Assembly (NCBI GenBank): GCA_024689485.1
Contig: JAILDK010000107.1
Span: forward strand, 1-55,541
Source of the DNA: Fibrobacter sp.
GTDB taxonomy: Bacteria; Fibrobacterota; Fibrobacteria; Fibrobacterales; Fibrobacteraceae
Length of the DNA: 55,541 nucleotides
Reading direction: 5' to 3'
Of the stretch, positions 6,627-15,115 are shown one piece after another; position 1 is the first letter of the stretch; the number at the start of each line of letters is the position of its first letter. Made by a program: the position numbers and the translations under genes. The notes beneath the pieces are model-generated. The model was not told where the DNA came from. It was given only the letters and a program-made list of their open reading frames with translations, and did no database searches.

Positions 6627-9155
6627 TTACTTCACTTGAACGCGGACCTGGTAGCGGCCCTGCGGGAGTGTTGAGCGGCTAAAGCCCAACTGAGTTGCAC
6701 CCGACGAGACATTTCCGGCAAAATTTGCCACTTTTCGACCGTTCATATCAAAGACAGACACCCGGACATAAGCGGAATGCGACACGCGGAGGATTCCCGT
6801 TCTCAAGTCGTAGGCGGCACTGGTCACCATTTGGAACGGAACCGTGGAACCGATAGCGACTTCTTCAGAATCCTCGCTTTGTCGTTCAATTTCTTCGAGA
6901 AGCTCTCCCGGAATCTGAGTAACGCCGGCGACATCAAAACGGAACTCGTCTACATTCGGACCACCGTTTTCCGTAAGAGACTTTAGACGCAGAACATTCG
7001 TATCTTTTAGAAGATTCACCTGTACAGATATGCTGTCATAAGTTGTCCAATCCGATGTAGACGGAAATACGATGATACCGACGCTCTTCCCGTTGAGGAA
7101 AAGTTCCATGTTGCGTTCAGCGCTTCCCCCGTTAGCAAATCGGATGTTCAAGATTGCGGGATTCTTGGCAGTCGGAACATTCAAATTCCAAGCACCATAA
7201 CTTTCTAAGCTGTTGTTAAAATTGTAATAACCGCTATCGATCCAGCCCGCATTATTTTCTTCATAGGCGCCGATGCCTTCGTTTGGATAGGCTGCATTGA
7301 CACTGCTGAGAAATTCCGTGGATGCTGTAATCACGGTTGCCATGGCGCGAACCGTGATGGTTCCGCTGACCGTTGCACTTTCACCTCCGTCATCGGTCGT
7401 GACGATAGTATAGCCGAGATTTCCAGTCGCAGTCGGAGCGCCTTGCAAAACAATTGTACTATCCAAATAGTTCACCGTAGCCGTGACGCCCTCTGGAAGT
7501 TTTGTTGCCAAAGCGCCTCCACAAGCGGAATATTTATAGGTGATGTTTTGAATGGAATCGCCGAGCATCATGCTCTGTTCCGAAGATCCTGCGATAAGCA
7601 AGAGAGCAGGTCCCGAAACTAAGTCACTTTCTTCGACAAGCACTTCAACACGGCCCGTATATTCCGTTCCATCAGAGCCTTTGACCGTGTACTGGAAAGA
7701 GGCGAGGCCCGTGTAATTCGGATTCGGCGTAAACGTCACCGTGTAACCATCTGCCCCCAGCGAAACCGAGCCGTTTTCCGCAGATGCCACTGCATACGAC
7801 GGGGAAACTTCTAAAAAGCCTTTCGTGATGCTGCGAAGGTCAAAGGTCGCACTCCCATTTTTAGAAACGGACATGTGCATTGCCCCGAGCCAGTTGATGT
7901 ACTTTTCAATGTAAGCGTACCCGTCCGCACCGATTGTCATCGCATCATCCGAAGAAACATTGTAGCCCATCGCCTTTTCAAAAAAGTCTGGAATTCCATC
8001 CCCATCTGTATCGAGAGACTTTTCTCCCGCGATGACTTCTCCCCAGCCATTGTTCGTCGTGAGACCCATAGCCCCAACGGACTTGACAAGAGCACCAGCC
8101 GTTCCAAGTGTTCCCACCTGGTACCACACCAAAGAATCGATGTCGTCGTAAGGCAACACGCCGCTCTGGGAATTCACATAGCGCCAGGCGCTGGCAGCGC
8201 TAAGCATGGGACCATTCACAGTCATTTCATTCCAAGGCGTCGAAAGTTCTTCGCCTGCACCTTGGTAGTAATAAATACTAGAGGCTTCTCCGTTCAACAC
8301 TCCATCGCGATTCGTATCAATCATATTGCCGGAAGCGTAAATACTCTGATTCTTATCAACCTGATACCAGGGATTGCTTCCCTTAGGACCATATACAAAA
8401 TAATTGTTCACGATATCATGATTGAAATGTGTACTCGTGTGAGTGGTGTACCCCGCTTCGAAATTATAAAGGATGTTATTGACAAAGACATCGTTGATCT
8501 TATCCAGAGGATTCCTGTTGTGGGTATTTACGAACGCATTGTAATACCAAGCCCAGGTTCCATCCACAGATTCAATGTGGGCGCCAAACTGCTGTCCGAT
8601 CGGATTTGCAATGAGAGAATTCTGCACCGTCACACCGGTCACGCGATAATTCGCATCGTCCGAAGACCCTCCGAAATTGTTCCAAGGAGCAAGTTCTACG
8701 GAGCAGTGATCCACAATCACATTCTTCGCATCGTACAAGTTAAGGGCGTCGTCTTTTTCGGAATTGGTATTTTCACCTGGACGAATTCGCAAGTAGCGGA
8801 TAATGATGTTGCTCTGTTTACCGGTGCTGAGCTTTCCACCGTGAATGGCGATTCCTTCCCCAGGAGCAGTCTGCCCCGCAATGGTAATGTTGCTTTTGAT
8901 AGAGACCGCCGTTTGGATGTTGATAATTCCACCCACGTCAAAGACAACGATTCGGTTTCCTTGACTCACCGCATCGCGAAAAGAGCCTTCACCCGAATCG
9001 TTGAGATTTGTAACGTGATAGACCGAGCCGGATCGTCCCCCGGTCACTTGGGCGCCAAACCCCAAAGCTTCCGGGAATGCGAGCGGATCCGCAACCACAG
9101 AGCCCAAACCAAATACAGTTGAAATCATCGCGACAGCGAATTTTGATTTTTGCAT
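6627..9155 (-). CDS. Secreted pectate lyase (PL1-like) with Ig-like, CBM35-like and C-terminal sorting-type modules
   Basis: An 842-residue secreted enzyme expected to cleave polygalacturonate by beta-elimination. The signal peptide ends near residue 22. The parallel beta-helix catalytic domain (about 30-400) begins with the typical FPEALGFGAQVTGGR and has SGEGSFRDAV, IVVFDVGG and VIVDHCSV. A calcium-loop-like DTDGDGIPDFFEK follows near 390. Then come a cadherin/Ig-like segment (FTPNPNYTGLASFQYTV, about 460-510), a second Ig-like segment (about 515-605) and a CBM35-like beta-sandwich (about 610-755; YNFNNS, WTTYDSISV, LRLKSL, NVDEFRFDV). The last 65 residues (VFDMNGRKV to YQVRVQVK) resemble a type IX sorting tail. 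It is monocistronic. The PL1 assignment is confident and the CBM class less so. Confidence 0.87.
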   Translation of the reverse strand: MQKSKFAVAMISTVFGLGSVVADPLAFPEALGFGAQVTGGRSGSVYHVTNLNDSGEGSFRDAVSQGNRIVVFDVGGIINIQTAVSIKSNITIAGQTAPGEGIAIHGGKLSTGKQSNIIIRYLRIRPGENTNSEKDDALNLYDAKNVIVDHCSVELAPWNNFGGSSDDANYRVTGVTVQNSLIANPIGQQFGAHIESVDGTWAWYYNAFVNTHNRNPLDKINDVFVNNILYNFEAGYTTHTSTHFNHDIVNNYFVYGPKGSNPWYQVDKNQSIYASGNMIDTNRDGVLNGEASSIYYYQGAGEELSTPWNEMTVNGPMLSAASAWRYVNSQSGVLPYDDIDSLVWYQVGTLGTAGALVKSVGAMGLTTNNGWGEVIAGEKSLDTDGDGIPDFFEKAMGYNVSSDDAMTIGADGYAYIEKYINWLGAMHMSVSKNGSATFDLRSITKGFLEVSPSYAVASAENGSVSLGADGYTVTFTPNPNYTGLASFQYTVKGSDGTEYTGRVEVLVEESDLVSGPALLLIAGSSEQSMMLGDSIQNITYKYSACGGALATKLPEGVTATVNYLDSTIVLQGAPTATGNLGYTIVTTDDGGESATVSGTITVRAMATVITASTEFLSSVNAAYPNEGIGAYEENNAGWIDSGYYNFNNSLESYGAWNLNVPTAKNPAILNIRFANGGSAERNMELFLNGKSVGIIVFPSTSDWTTYDSISVQVNLLKDTNVLRLKSLTENGGPNVDEFRFDVAGVTQIPGELLEEIERQSEDSEEVAIGSTVPFQMVTSAAYDLRTGILRVSHSAYVRVSVFDMNGRKVANFAGNVSSGATQLGFSRSTLPQGRYQVRVQVK

Positions 9156-9220
9156 AATACACCCATTCCTTTATGCTAAAAATCTATCTTCGCTAAAGAA
9201 AATGCGAATAAAATAAAGTT

Positions 9221-9943
9221 TTATGCGTTGTCCAAAGACAATTTGCGAATTTCACCGGATTTCAAATCTCCGAGCGTCCAACTTCCAATGCGAACGCGGA
9301 CAAGGCGCAAGACTTCGATTTCAAAAGTCTGCAAAATACGGCGAATTTCACGATTTTTGCCTTCATGCAAAACAACCGAAAGCCAAGCCGTTTTTTCTCC
9401 GGTCCGCAAAACGCGAACCTGTGCCATTTGCATCTGTTCTGGAGATTCTCCAAAGACGCGCGGCGGAACCAAAACGCCTTTTTTCATCTGAGCCATTTCT
9501 TCTGCAGAAGGCTCGCGGGAAACCTGGACGTGATATTCCTTTTCTAAATGCGTTTCTGGTGCGAGAATGCGGTCTGCGAAAGCGGTATCGTTCGTAAACA
9601 GAAGCAGTCCCTCGCTCGCCTTGTCGAGACGCCCAACGGGAAAGACATGCTGAGGCAGTTTTCCTTTCAAAAGGTCCATGACCGTTTCGCGGCCCTTTTC
9701 ATCGGAAGCGGTCGTCACGATTCCGCGGGGCTTGTTCATGGCGAAGTAAACAGGTGCCGTTTTTGAAACGGGCTGTCCATCAACGGCGATTTTGGAGGTT
9801 TCCGTTGCAGGGGTTTCCGGGTCGCGGACAAGACGCCCTTCCAAGGTCACGCGACCTTCACGGACAAGCTTTTCTGCGGCAGAGCGGGAGCAGTAACCGC
9901 GTTTGTTGAGAATTCGGGCGACGCCGAAACGTTTCAGGGGCAT
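9221..9943 (-). CDS. RsuA/RluB/RluE-family rRNA pseudouridine synthase
   Basis: A 240-residue enzyme that isomerises uridine to pseudouridine in 16S or 23S rRNA. It has an N-terminal S4 RNA-binding domain (RILNKRGYCSRSAAEKLVREGRV, about 8-65). The synthase domain has FAMNKPRGIVTT near 68 and the catalytic motif VGRLDKASEGLLLFTND near 102, where the aspartate is the nucleophile. The tail has EGKNREIRRIL near 195. Residue patterns alone do not separate RsuA, RluB, RluE and RluF, so no symbol is given. The start codon lies 6 bp after the stop of the upstream diguanylate cyclase gene and the AAGGA ribosome site overlaps that stop, so the two are likely co-transcribed. Confidence 0.9.
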   Translation of the reverse strand: MPLKRFGVARILNKRGYCSRSAAEKLVREGRVTLEGRLVRDPETPATETSKIAVDGQPVSKTAPVYFAMNKPRGIVTTASDEKGRETVMDLLKGKLPQHVFPVGRLDKASEGLLLFTNDTAFADRILAPETHLEKEYHVQVSREPSAEEMAQMKKGVLVPPRVFGESPEQMQMAQVRVLRTGEKTAWLSVVLHEGKNREIRRILQTFEIEVLRLVRVRIGSWTLGDLKSGEIRKLSLDNA

Positions 9944-9949
9944 GCAGAA

Positions 9950-11632
9950 CTAATCCTTGCGCGTATCCTTGGATTCTTTTTTCATCTTGTACATGCGATC
10001 GTCCGCGCGGCGGTAAACATCGTCGGCGGTAGAACGCACTTCACTGCGCATCGCGGTTCCGTATGACGCGGCAAGCGGGATCGGTAAGAGCCTAGAAGCT
10101 TCTTCCTGAAGAGCTCGCATTTTTTCAAATGCTGCATCCATATCGTTCAAGTGTTCCTGACGTACGATGATCAAAAATTCATCGCCGCCCATGCGAATCG
10201 GAGTTCCGATTCCCTTGAACGCTTCGGACAAGGTTTTGGCAAAAGCCTTGAGCTGTTCATCGCCCATTCCATGCCCATAAGTATCGTTCAGCTTTTTGAG
10301 GCCGTTCATGTCGATACTCGTCACCGCATAGTCCGAACTGATTCCGTTCAGCACGTCGAAAATTTGCTCACATTTTGCACGGTTGTAAAGCCCTGTCAAA
10401 GCATCTCGATACGCAAGCGACGAAAGGAGGTCTTTTTCCGTCTTGTTCACGATTGCTCGTTGCAGGTAAATCGCATAGCTGATGAGGAGCGACATCAAAT
10501 AGACGAGAAGTCCCCAGGGCGCAATCGGATTTCCACGCGGATCCACACCTGGCGTAACCCGGTTCAAATTGAACACGACGAGTTCCGCGATGCAGGAAAG
10601 GCAGAACAGCAAGAAACCGATACCGGAAATTCTTTCCGGCAAACCGTCCTTTTTCGAATAAACCACTCCCGGCACCATCAGGAACGCGATGCCCACGACC
10701 ATATAAATATGGAACGGGAAAAGGAATTGAGAATAGTTCGCCACATGCGTAAGCTGAAGAACCGAAGTGACGATAAAGAAGATCCCATTAAAAATGGGAA
10801 GCGCAATAAGCCCATACCAGCGCCATCCCGACAGCTTCTTTTTGCGCATGGTAACGAATAGAAGTTCTATCGAAATCGGCGCAAGATAGAGCATCGCGTA
10901 TTCAAGGATTGCATTGAATTCAAGGTCCAACGAGATCAGCTGAATTTCATGCGTGTAGCAAGTCGTCCAAATGCCGAGCACGAACGAAAAGAATCCGATT
11001 AGCGGCAAGCGGAAGAAATACCCAGCGAAGCCCATCGCCCCGATGCCGCCGACCATCGCCATCGCACCGAACAGGGTCATAAAAATCGCAATGCAGAACG
11101 ACGACGAAATATGCACCGCCGAATACGGCACACCCAAAATCTGGTTCGGCAAAATCGTCGTCTCGGGCATAATGTCAAAGGCTCCCGATTCCGCTGCATA
11201 AACTTTAAGCCTTAATTTTTGACCGCCCCAACCTGCCGGAAGCTCGATCCGGTGATATCCACTCCCCACCATCAAGCCGTCGCGTAAAAGATCCTGCCCG
11301 TAGGAATAGATTTTTTCATCGTTCAAATAGACATCCATTGCCGACACAAACAATCGGATGTGCAAAGCGGAATAATCCGAAAGACGCATCGGCAGCGTCG
11401 TTTCTAGAAGCAAGGAATCTCCTAACTGGGCATCTCCCTGGATCGGTCGGTACTGGGCAAGTGATTTCGGTTGCGACGTTTTTCCATGGTATGTGACTTC
11501 CCAGGACGTATCCCAAACGATGGATTTGTTCGCGGAAAGATTTCGGACAACCCCAATCAATGCAAAAATGAATATTGCCGCAAGCACGAGGGCCGCAGCC
11601 AAAAATCCCACTTTCCGTTTTATTGATGTCAT
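9950..11632 (-). CDS. Membrane diguanylate cyclase with 7TM sensor (7TMR-DISM-like) and GGDEF domain
   Basis: A 560-residue inner-membrane signalling protein that should make cyclic di-GMP from two GTP. After one N-terminal membrane segment comes a periplasmic beta-rich domain (about 35-165; WEVTYHGK, DVYLNDEKIYSYG), like the DISM extracellular region that may bind carbohydrate or similar ligands. A block of about seven membrane segments follows (about 170-390). The GGDEF domain (about 405-555) has DALTGLYNRAKCEQ and an intact MGGDEF signature. The RxxD inhibitory site usually five residues before GGDEF is absent (GIGT there), so feedback inhibition of that type is unlikely. The ATG has AGGAG about 11 bases upstream. 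It precedes the pseudouridine synthase gene. Confidence 0.9.
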   Translation of the reverse strand: MTSIKRKVGFLAAALVLAAIFIFALIGVVRNLSANKSIVWDTSWEVTYHGKTSQPKSLAQYRPIQGDAQLGDSLLLETTLPMRLSDYSALHIRLFVSAMDVYLNDEKIYSYGQDLLRDGLMVGSGYHRIELPAGWGGQKLRLKVYAAESGAFDIMPETTILPNQILGVPYSAVHISSSFCIAIFMTLFGAMAMVGGIGAMGFAGYFFRLPLIGFFSFVLGIWTTCYTHEIQLISLDLEFNAILEYAMLYLAPISIELLFVTMRKKKLSGWRWYGLIALPIFNGIFFIVTSVLQLTHVANYSQFLFPFHIYMVVGIAFLMVPGVVYSKKDGLPERISGIGFLLFCLSCIAELVVFNLNRVTPGVDPRGNPIAPWGLLVYLMSLLISYAIYLQRAIVNKTEKDLLSSLAYRDALTGLYNRAKCEQIFDVLNGISSDYAVTSIDMNGLKKLNDTYGHGMGDEQLKAFAKTLSEAFKGIGTPIRMGGDEFLIIVRQEHLNDMDAAFEKMRALQEEASRLLPIPLAASYGTAMRSEVRSTADDVYRRADDRMYKMKKESKDTRKD

Positions 11633-11791
11633 TTTCCAACTACTCCTTTTTACAATTTACAAAGCAAAAAGAGAAATCCAACTCCAATGAGATTTCTTTG
11701 TGCGAAAAACAAACTTTTTTTGCAAAAAGGCGAGTTTGTCATTCCAAATTGGAATGCTTATTGATAATTTTAAAGCAAACAAGGAGATTCT

Positions 11792-12181
11792 ATGAAACAC
11801 ATTACCCTTTTCGCCCTTCTCATTCTCTGCATTTGCGGTTTTACCTTCGCCGGCAGCAATTCCAAGGATTTGTTCACCACGATTTCTTGGGAAAAGGCGA
11901 TTGAAATGAGCAAGGATAAAAAGGCAAAGGCCATTTTTGTGGACGTGCGCACTCCGGAAGAAGTCGCCCAGGGTACTGTCGCCGGTTCTATGAACATTCC
12001 TCTGCAGCAGATTCAGGTTCGCTACTCGGAACTTCCGAAAGACAAGAACCTGCTCGTGTTCTGCCGCAGCGGAAAGCGCAGCCGTGCCGCTTCGGACTTT
12101 TTGACTCAGCAGGGTTACACCAAGGTTTACAATGTGGACGGTGGATTCTTGGCAGCACCGCCGGCAGCCGCTTTTAAGTAA
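11792..12181 (+). CDS. Exported single-domain rhodanese-like protein
   Basis: A 129-residue protein with a signal peptide (MKHITLFALLILCICGFTFAG) and one rhodanese domain. The domain has FVDVRTPEEVAQGTVAGSMNIPL (about 50-72) and the active loop CRSGKRS with the sulfur-accepting cysteine at residue 91. It ends VYNVDGGF, as single-domain rhodaneses do. Such periplasmic proteins move sulfane sulfur or bind thiols; the partner is not evident here. The ATG has AAGGAG seven bases upstream. The last 18 codons overlap, on the opposite strand, the last codons of lpxK by 55 bp, so no terminator separates the two genes. Confidence 0.92.
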   Translation: MKHITLFALLILCICGFTFAGSNSKDLFTTISWEKAIEMSKDKKAKAIFVDVRTPEEVAQGTVAGSMNIPLQQIQVRYSELPKDKNLLVFCRSGKRSRAASDFLTQQGYTKVYNVDGGFLAAPPAAAFK

Positions 12182-13053
12182 TCCCATAAAGCAGACTGGA
12201 TTTGAACCCGTTCCTTCGCCATGTAGAGGGACGGGTTTTCTTTTTCCTGCAAGCATAGACGGGCGGCGTCTTTTTCGGAAAGGACAATCGGAAGATTGCC
12301 TTCGAGTTCTGCGCGGAGAACTCGCGCGTAAGCCTTGGAATGATCCGGCAGGAATACGCGCTTTTGAATTTGAAGTCCAGAACTTTCAACGTCTAATGCA
12401 AAACGTTCTGGATTCCCGATACCCGTGACAACGGCAACGGGAGAATTGGGCGAAAGCGTTTTCCCTTGAAAATTTTGAATGCTTTCGATGTCAAATGTAA
12501 CGGCAAAAGCCTGTGACGGAACATTTGCATTCAAAGCGTTCTGTTCGCGGTAGCACTCAATCGTCAACGCATCGGGATGATCTTTTTCAAGGCTCACGCA
12601 CGGGCCGCAGGGAAGCAGATCGGTCAGGGATTTTGCCGTTTCGTTCCACCGCAAGACGAACCGTTGGGCATGAACAAAACGCGTGTCTTCAAGTCCCCCG
12701 TCACAAATTAAAATGTCGAATTTTCCATCGAGCTGTTTTGCGGTCTTGTAACGGTTGGATGTTTGAAAGACGGACGCTCCACAGGGCGAGGATTGGAGCA
12801 TGCGAAATTCATCCCAGGCGGCTTGATGGCAAAGGATGGCAACGCGGTATCCTTGCGCGGTCAAAAGCTCTGCGAGCCTTTGCACAAAGGGCGTTTTTCC
12901 AGCGCCGCCGGCAAGGAACGATCCCACGATCCAAACCTGACTTTTTTGTAGCGGTTCCTTTGCGCGGTAAAGCGTTCCGCGCAAAGCGCAAAACACGGCC
13001 CGGTAAACACCAGCCAGTAAAAATCGCAGCGGAAATGGAACTTGCCCAAGCAT
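12127..13053 (-). CDS. lpxK: Tetraacyldisaccharide 4'-kinase (LpxK)
   Basis: LpxK phosphorylates the 4' position of the lipid A disaccharide at the inner membrane, so the cell makes lipid A. The 308-residue product has an N-terminal amphipathic region (VPFPLRFLLAGVYRAVF), the P-loop VGSFLAGGAGKTPFVQRLAELL near 43, the ILICDGGLEDTRF segment near 113 (family: IISDDGLQH, where the acidic residue is catalytic), the VVTGIGNPERF motif near 208 and FLPDHSKA near 233 (family: FPDHH). Several positions differ from Enterobacteria, but the order of motifs is right. Its 3' end overlaps the rhodanese gene by 55 bp. It is divergent from ackA. Confidence 0.9.
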   Translation of the reverse strand: MLGQVPFPLRFLLAGVYRAVFCALRGTLYRAKEPLQKSQVWIVGSFLAGGAGKTPFVQRLAELLTAQGYRVAILCHQAAWDEFRMLQSSPCGASVFQTSNRYKTAKQLDGKFDILICDGGLEDTRFVHAQRFVLRWNETAKSLTDLLPCGPCVSLEKDHPDALTIECYREQNALNANVPSQAFAVTFDIESIQNFQGKTLSPNSPVAVVTGIGNPERFALDVESSGLQIQKRVFLPDHSKAYARVLRAELEGNLPIVLSEKDAARLCLQEKENPSLYMAKERVQIQSALWDYLKAAAGGAAKNPPSTL

Positions 13054-13119
13054 GGTCTCAAATTAAATTTATACCTTTAATCTCGTCCAATTTAAATACT
13101 CGAAAACAAGGCTAAAGTT

Positions 13120-14301
13120 ATGCGCGTACTCGTTCTTAACTGCGGCAGCTCTTCTGTGAAGTTTGCCGTCATCGATACAAATACCAAGGAATCCATCGCA
13201 AGCGGTCTCGTCGAAAACATCGGCGTGAACGGCCACACGAAGGCAAAGGGCCCGGAAGGCAAAATCGATTTCAACTTTGACTGCCCGACTCACGCAGAAG
13301 CTGTCGATCAGGTCAAGAAGTTCCTCGACTCCCAGAATCTCACTTCTTCGATCGAAGCCATCGGCCACCGCGTCGTGCATGGCGGTAAGTACATCAAGAG
13401 CGAAAAGGTGACGCAGGAAGTGATCGACTACATCCGCAGCATCACGCTCTTTGCTCCGCTCCACGAACCGGCTCACGCAACCGGCATGGAATGCGCCACC
13501 AAGTTCTTCCCGGGTCTTCCGCAGGTCGCTGTGTTCGACACGGCTTTCCACCAGACGATGCCGGAAAAGGCTTTCCTCTACGGCATTCCGTACAAGTTCT
13601 ACGAACAGGACAAGATCCGTCGTTACGGTGCTCACGGCACAAGCCACCGCTTTGTGACCGCAGAAGCTTGCAACGTTCTCGGCACGAAGCCGGAAGAAAC
13701 CTGCCTCATCACCGCTCACCTCGGTAACGGTAGCTCCTGCTCTGCAATTCTCAACGGCAAGTGCGTCGACACCACGATGGGCTTCACCCCGCTCGAAGGC
13801 CTCATCATGGGAACGCGTTCCGGTTCTCTCGACCCGGCGATCCTCTTCTACATCAGCAAGAAGTACGGCAAGGAATACGGCACGATCGATCAGCTCGACC
13901 ACTTGGTGAACAAGGAATCCGGTCTCCTCGGTCTTTCTGGCCTTTCGAACGACATGCGCACTTTGACGCAGGCCGCAAGCGAAGGCAACAAGCGTGCTCA
14001 GATCGCTCTCGACGTGTTCTGCTACAGACTCACCCGTGAAATCGGCGGCATCGCCATGGCTCTTCCGCGCATTGACGCCATCGTCTTTACCGGCGGCATC
14101 GGCGAAAACAGCTCTTACGTTCGCAAGCAGACTCTCGAAAACCTGAAGATTCTCGGTTACCAGATCGACGACGAACGCAACAACAAGAGCGGCAAGGAAT
14201 CGAACCACTTGATCACCAAGGACGGCACTCCGAAGGCGATCGTCGTGGCGACGAACGAAGAACTTTTGATTGCTCTCGACACCGAAGCTCTCGTGAAGTA
14301 A
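13120..14301 (+). CDS. ackA: Acetate kinase (AckA)
   Basis: AckA interconverts acetyl phosphate plus ADP with acetate plus ATP, giving ATP by substrate-level phosphorylation in fermentation. Acetate is a known end product of Fibrobacter relatives. The 393-residue protein is full length, with the N-terminal signature VLVLNCGSSSVKF, HRVVHGG near 87, DTAFHQTMP near 147, AHLGNGSS near 204, GTRSGSLDP near 233 and FTGGIGEN near 322. It stands alone, with a terminator after it and no phosphotransacetylase next to it. The malic enzyme at 24.8 kb carries a phosphotransacetylase-like domain, but that domain is usually regulatory in this family. Confidence 0.98.
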   Translation: MRVLVLNCGSSSVKFAVIDTNTKESIASGLVENIGVNGHTKAKGPEGKIDFNFDCPTHAEAVDQVKKFLDSQNLTSSIEAIGHRVVHGGKYIKSEKVTQEVIDYIRSITLFAPLHEPAHATGMECATKFFPGLPQVAVFDTAFHQTMPEKAFLYGIPYKFYEQDKIRRYGAHGTSHRFVTAEACNVLGTKPEETCLITAHLGNGSSCSAILNGKCVDTTMGFTPLEGLIMGTRSGSLDPAILFYISKKYGKEYGTIDQLDHLVNKESGLLGLSGLSNDMRTLTQAASEGNKRAQIALDVFCYRLTREIGGIAMALPRIDAIVFTGGIGENSSYVRKQTLENLKILGYQIDDERNNKSGKESNHLITKDGTPKAIVVATNEELLIALDTEALVK

Positions 14302-14321
14302 CTCGCTTCCGTCTCATTTTG

Positions 14322-14356
14322 AAAAAGGCTCCGCATTGCGGGGCCTTTTCTTTTTG
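14322..14356. terminator. Terminator between ackA and truA
   Basis: GC-rich stem GGCTCCGC (14327-14334) with GCGGGGCC (14338-14345), loop ATT. It is extended by A run/T run pairing on both sides, so it should work for both converging genes. Confidence 0.85.
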
Positions 14357-14368
14357 AAATCTTGATTT

Positions 14369-15112
14369 CTAATAGATCACATCTTCGAGAACAAGAGCCT
14401 GGGGAGGCGCCATCGTGCGTTCTCCCTTAAAGCGGTCGGCAAAGATTTCGTTTACCGTGCCTTCCGGGTAACGTCCACGTCCGACGTCAAAAAGCGTTCC
14501 CACCATTGCACGCACCTGGCGGTGCAAAAAGCGGTTGCCCTGAATATGCCACTGCACCATGGAGTCCGAAACTTTGATAAGTTCAAAACGGGTGATATTG
14601 CAGAGCGTGCTTTTGCCGTCATTTCGCGGAATGCAAAAACGAATAAAATCATGTTCGCCGATAAAGGATTTCGCTTCGCGCTGCATCAGGTCATAATCGA
14701 TTGGCAAATGTCCAATCTCCCAGCCAAAGTCGCGGAGTAGTGCCACGGGTCTTGTGAAAATCGAATAGACGTAATAGCGGGAAACCGCGTCGTAGCGGGA
14801 ATGAAATTCCGGGTCGCAAACTTCCAAGTCGCGGATCTTGACCGTGTGACGTCCAAGACCGTTGATGGATCGCGTCAATTTTTTGCAGTCGATTTCGCCG
14901 TCGTAGTCGAAGTGGACCATCTGTCCGCGGGCGTGTACGCCTGTGTCGGTGCGGCCCGCGGCGACGAGATCGATCGGGGTGCGGAGTGCGGTTTTGAAAG
15001 CTTCTTCCAGCGCCGACTGCACCGTCACGTATTTCGTTTTACCGTGTTCGTTCTGTTCTTGCCAACCGTAGTAGGCGCTGCCGAGATATTCGCAGCGGAA
15101 GCGATAGCGCAT
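14369..15112 (-). CDS. truA: tRNA pseudouridine(38-40) synthase (TruA)
   Basis: TruA makes pseudouridine at positions 38-40 in the anticodon arm of many tRNAs. The 247-residue product has the N-terminal YLGSAYYGWQEQ, the catalytic motif GRTDTGVHARGQ with aspartate 56, FHSRYDAVSRYYVY near 102, and HIQGNRFLHRQVRAMVGTL near 190. Length and motif order are normal. Its ATG is 3 bp after the stop of the upstream membrane protein gene, with GGAGAA inside that gene, so the pair is likely translationally coupled. Confidence 0.97.
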   Translation of the reverse strand: MRYRFRCEYLGSAYYGWQEQNEHGKTKYVTVQSALEEAFKTALRTPIDLVAAGRTDTGVHARGQMVHFDYDGEIDCKKLTRSINGLGRHTVKIRDLEVCDPEFHSRYDAVSRYYVYSIFTRPVALLRDFGWEIGHLPIDYDLMQREAKSFIGEHDFIRFCIPRNDGKSTLCNITRFELIKVSDSMVQWHIQGNRFLHRQVRAMVGTLFDVGRGRYPEGTVNEIFADRFKGERTMAPPQALVLEDVIY

Positions 15113-15115
15113 GGG

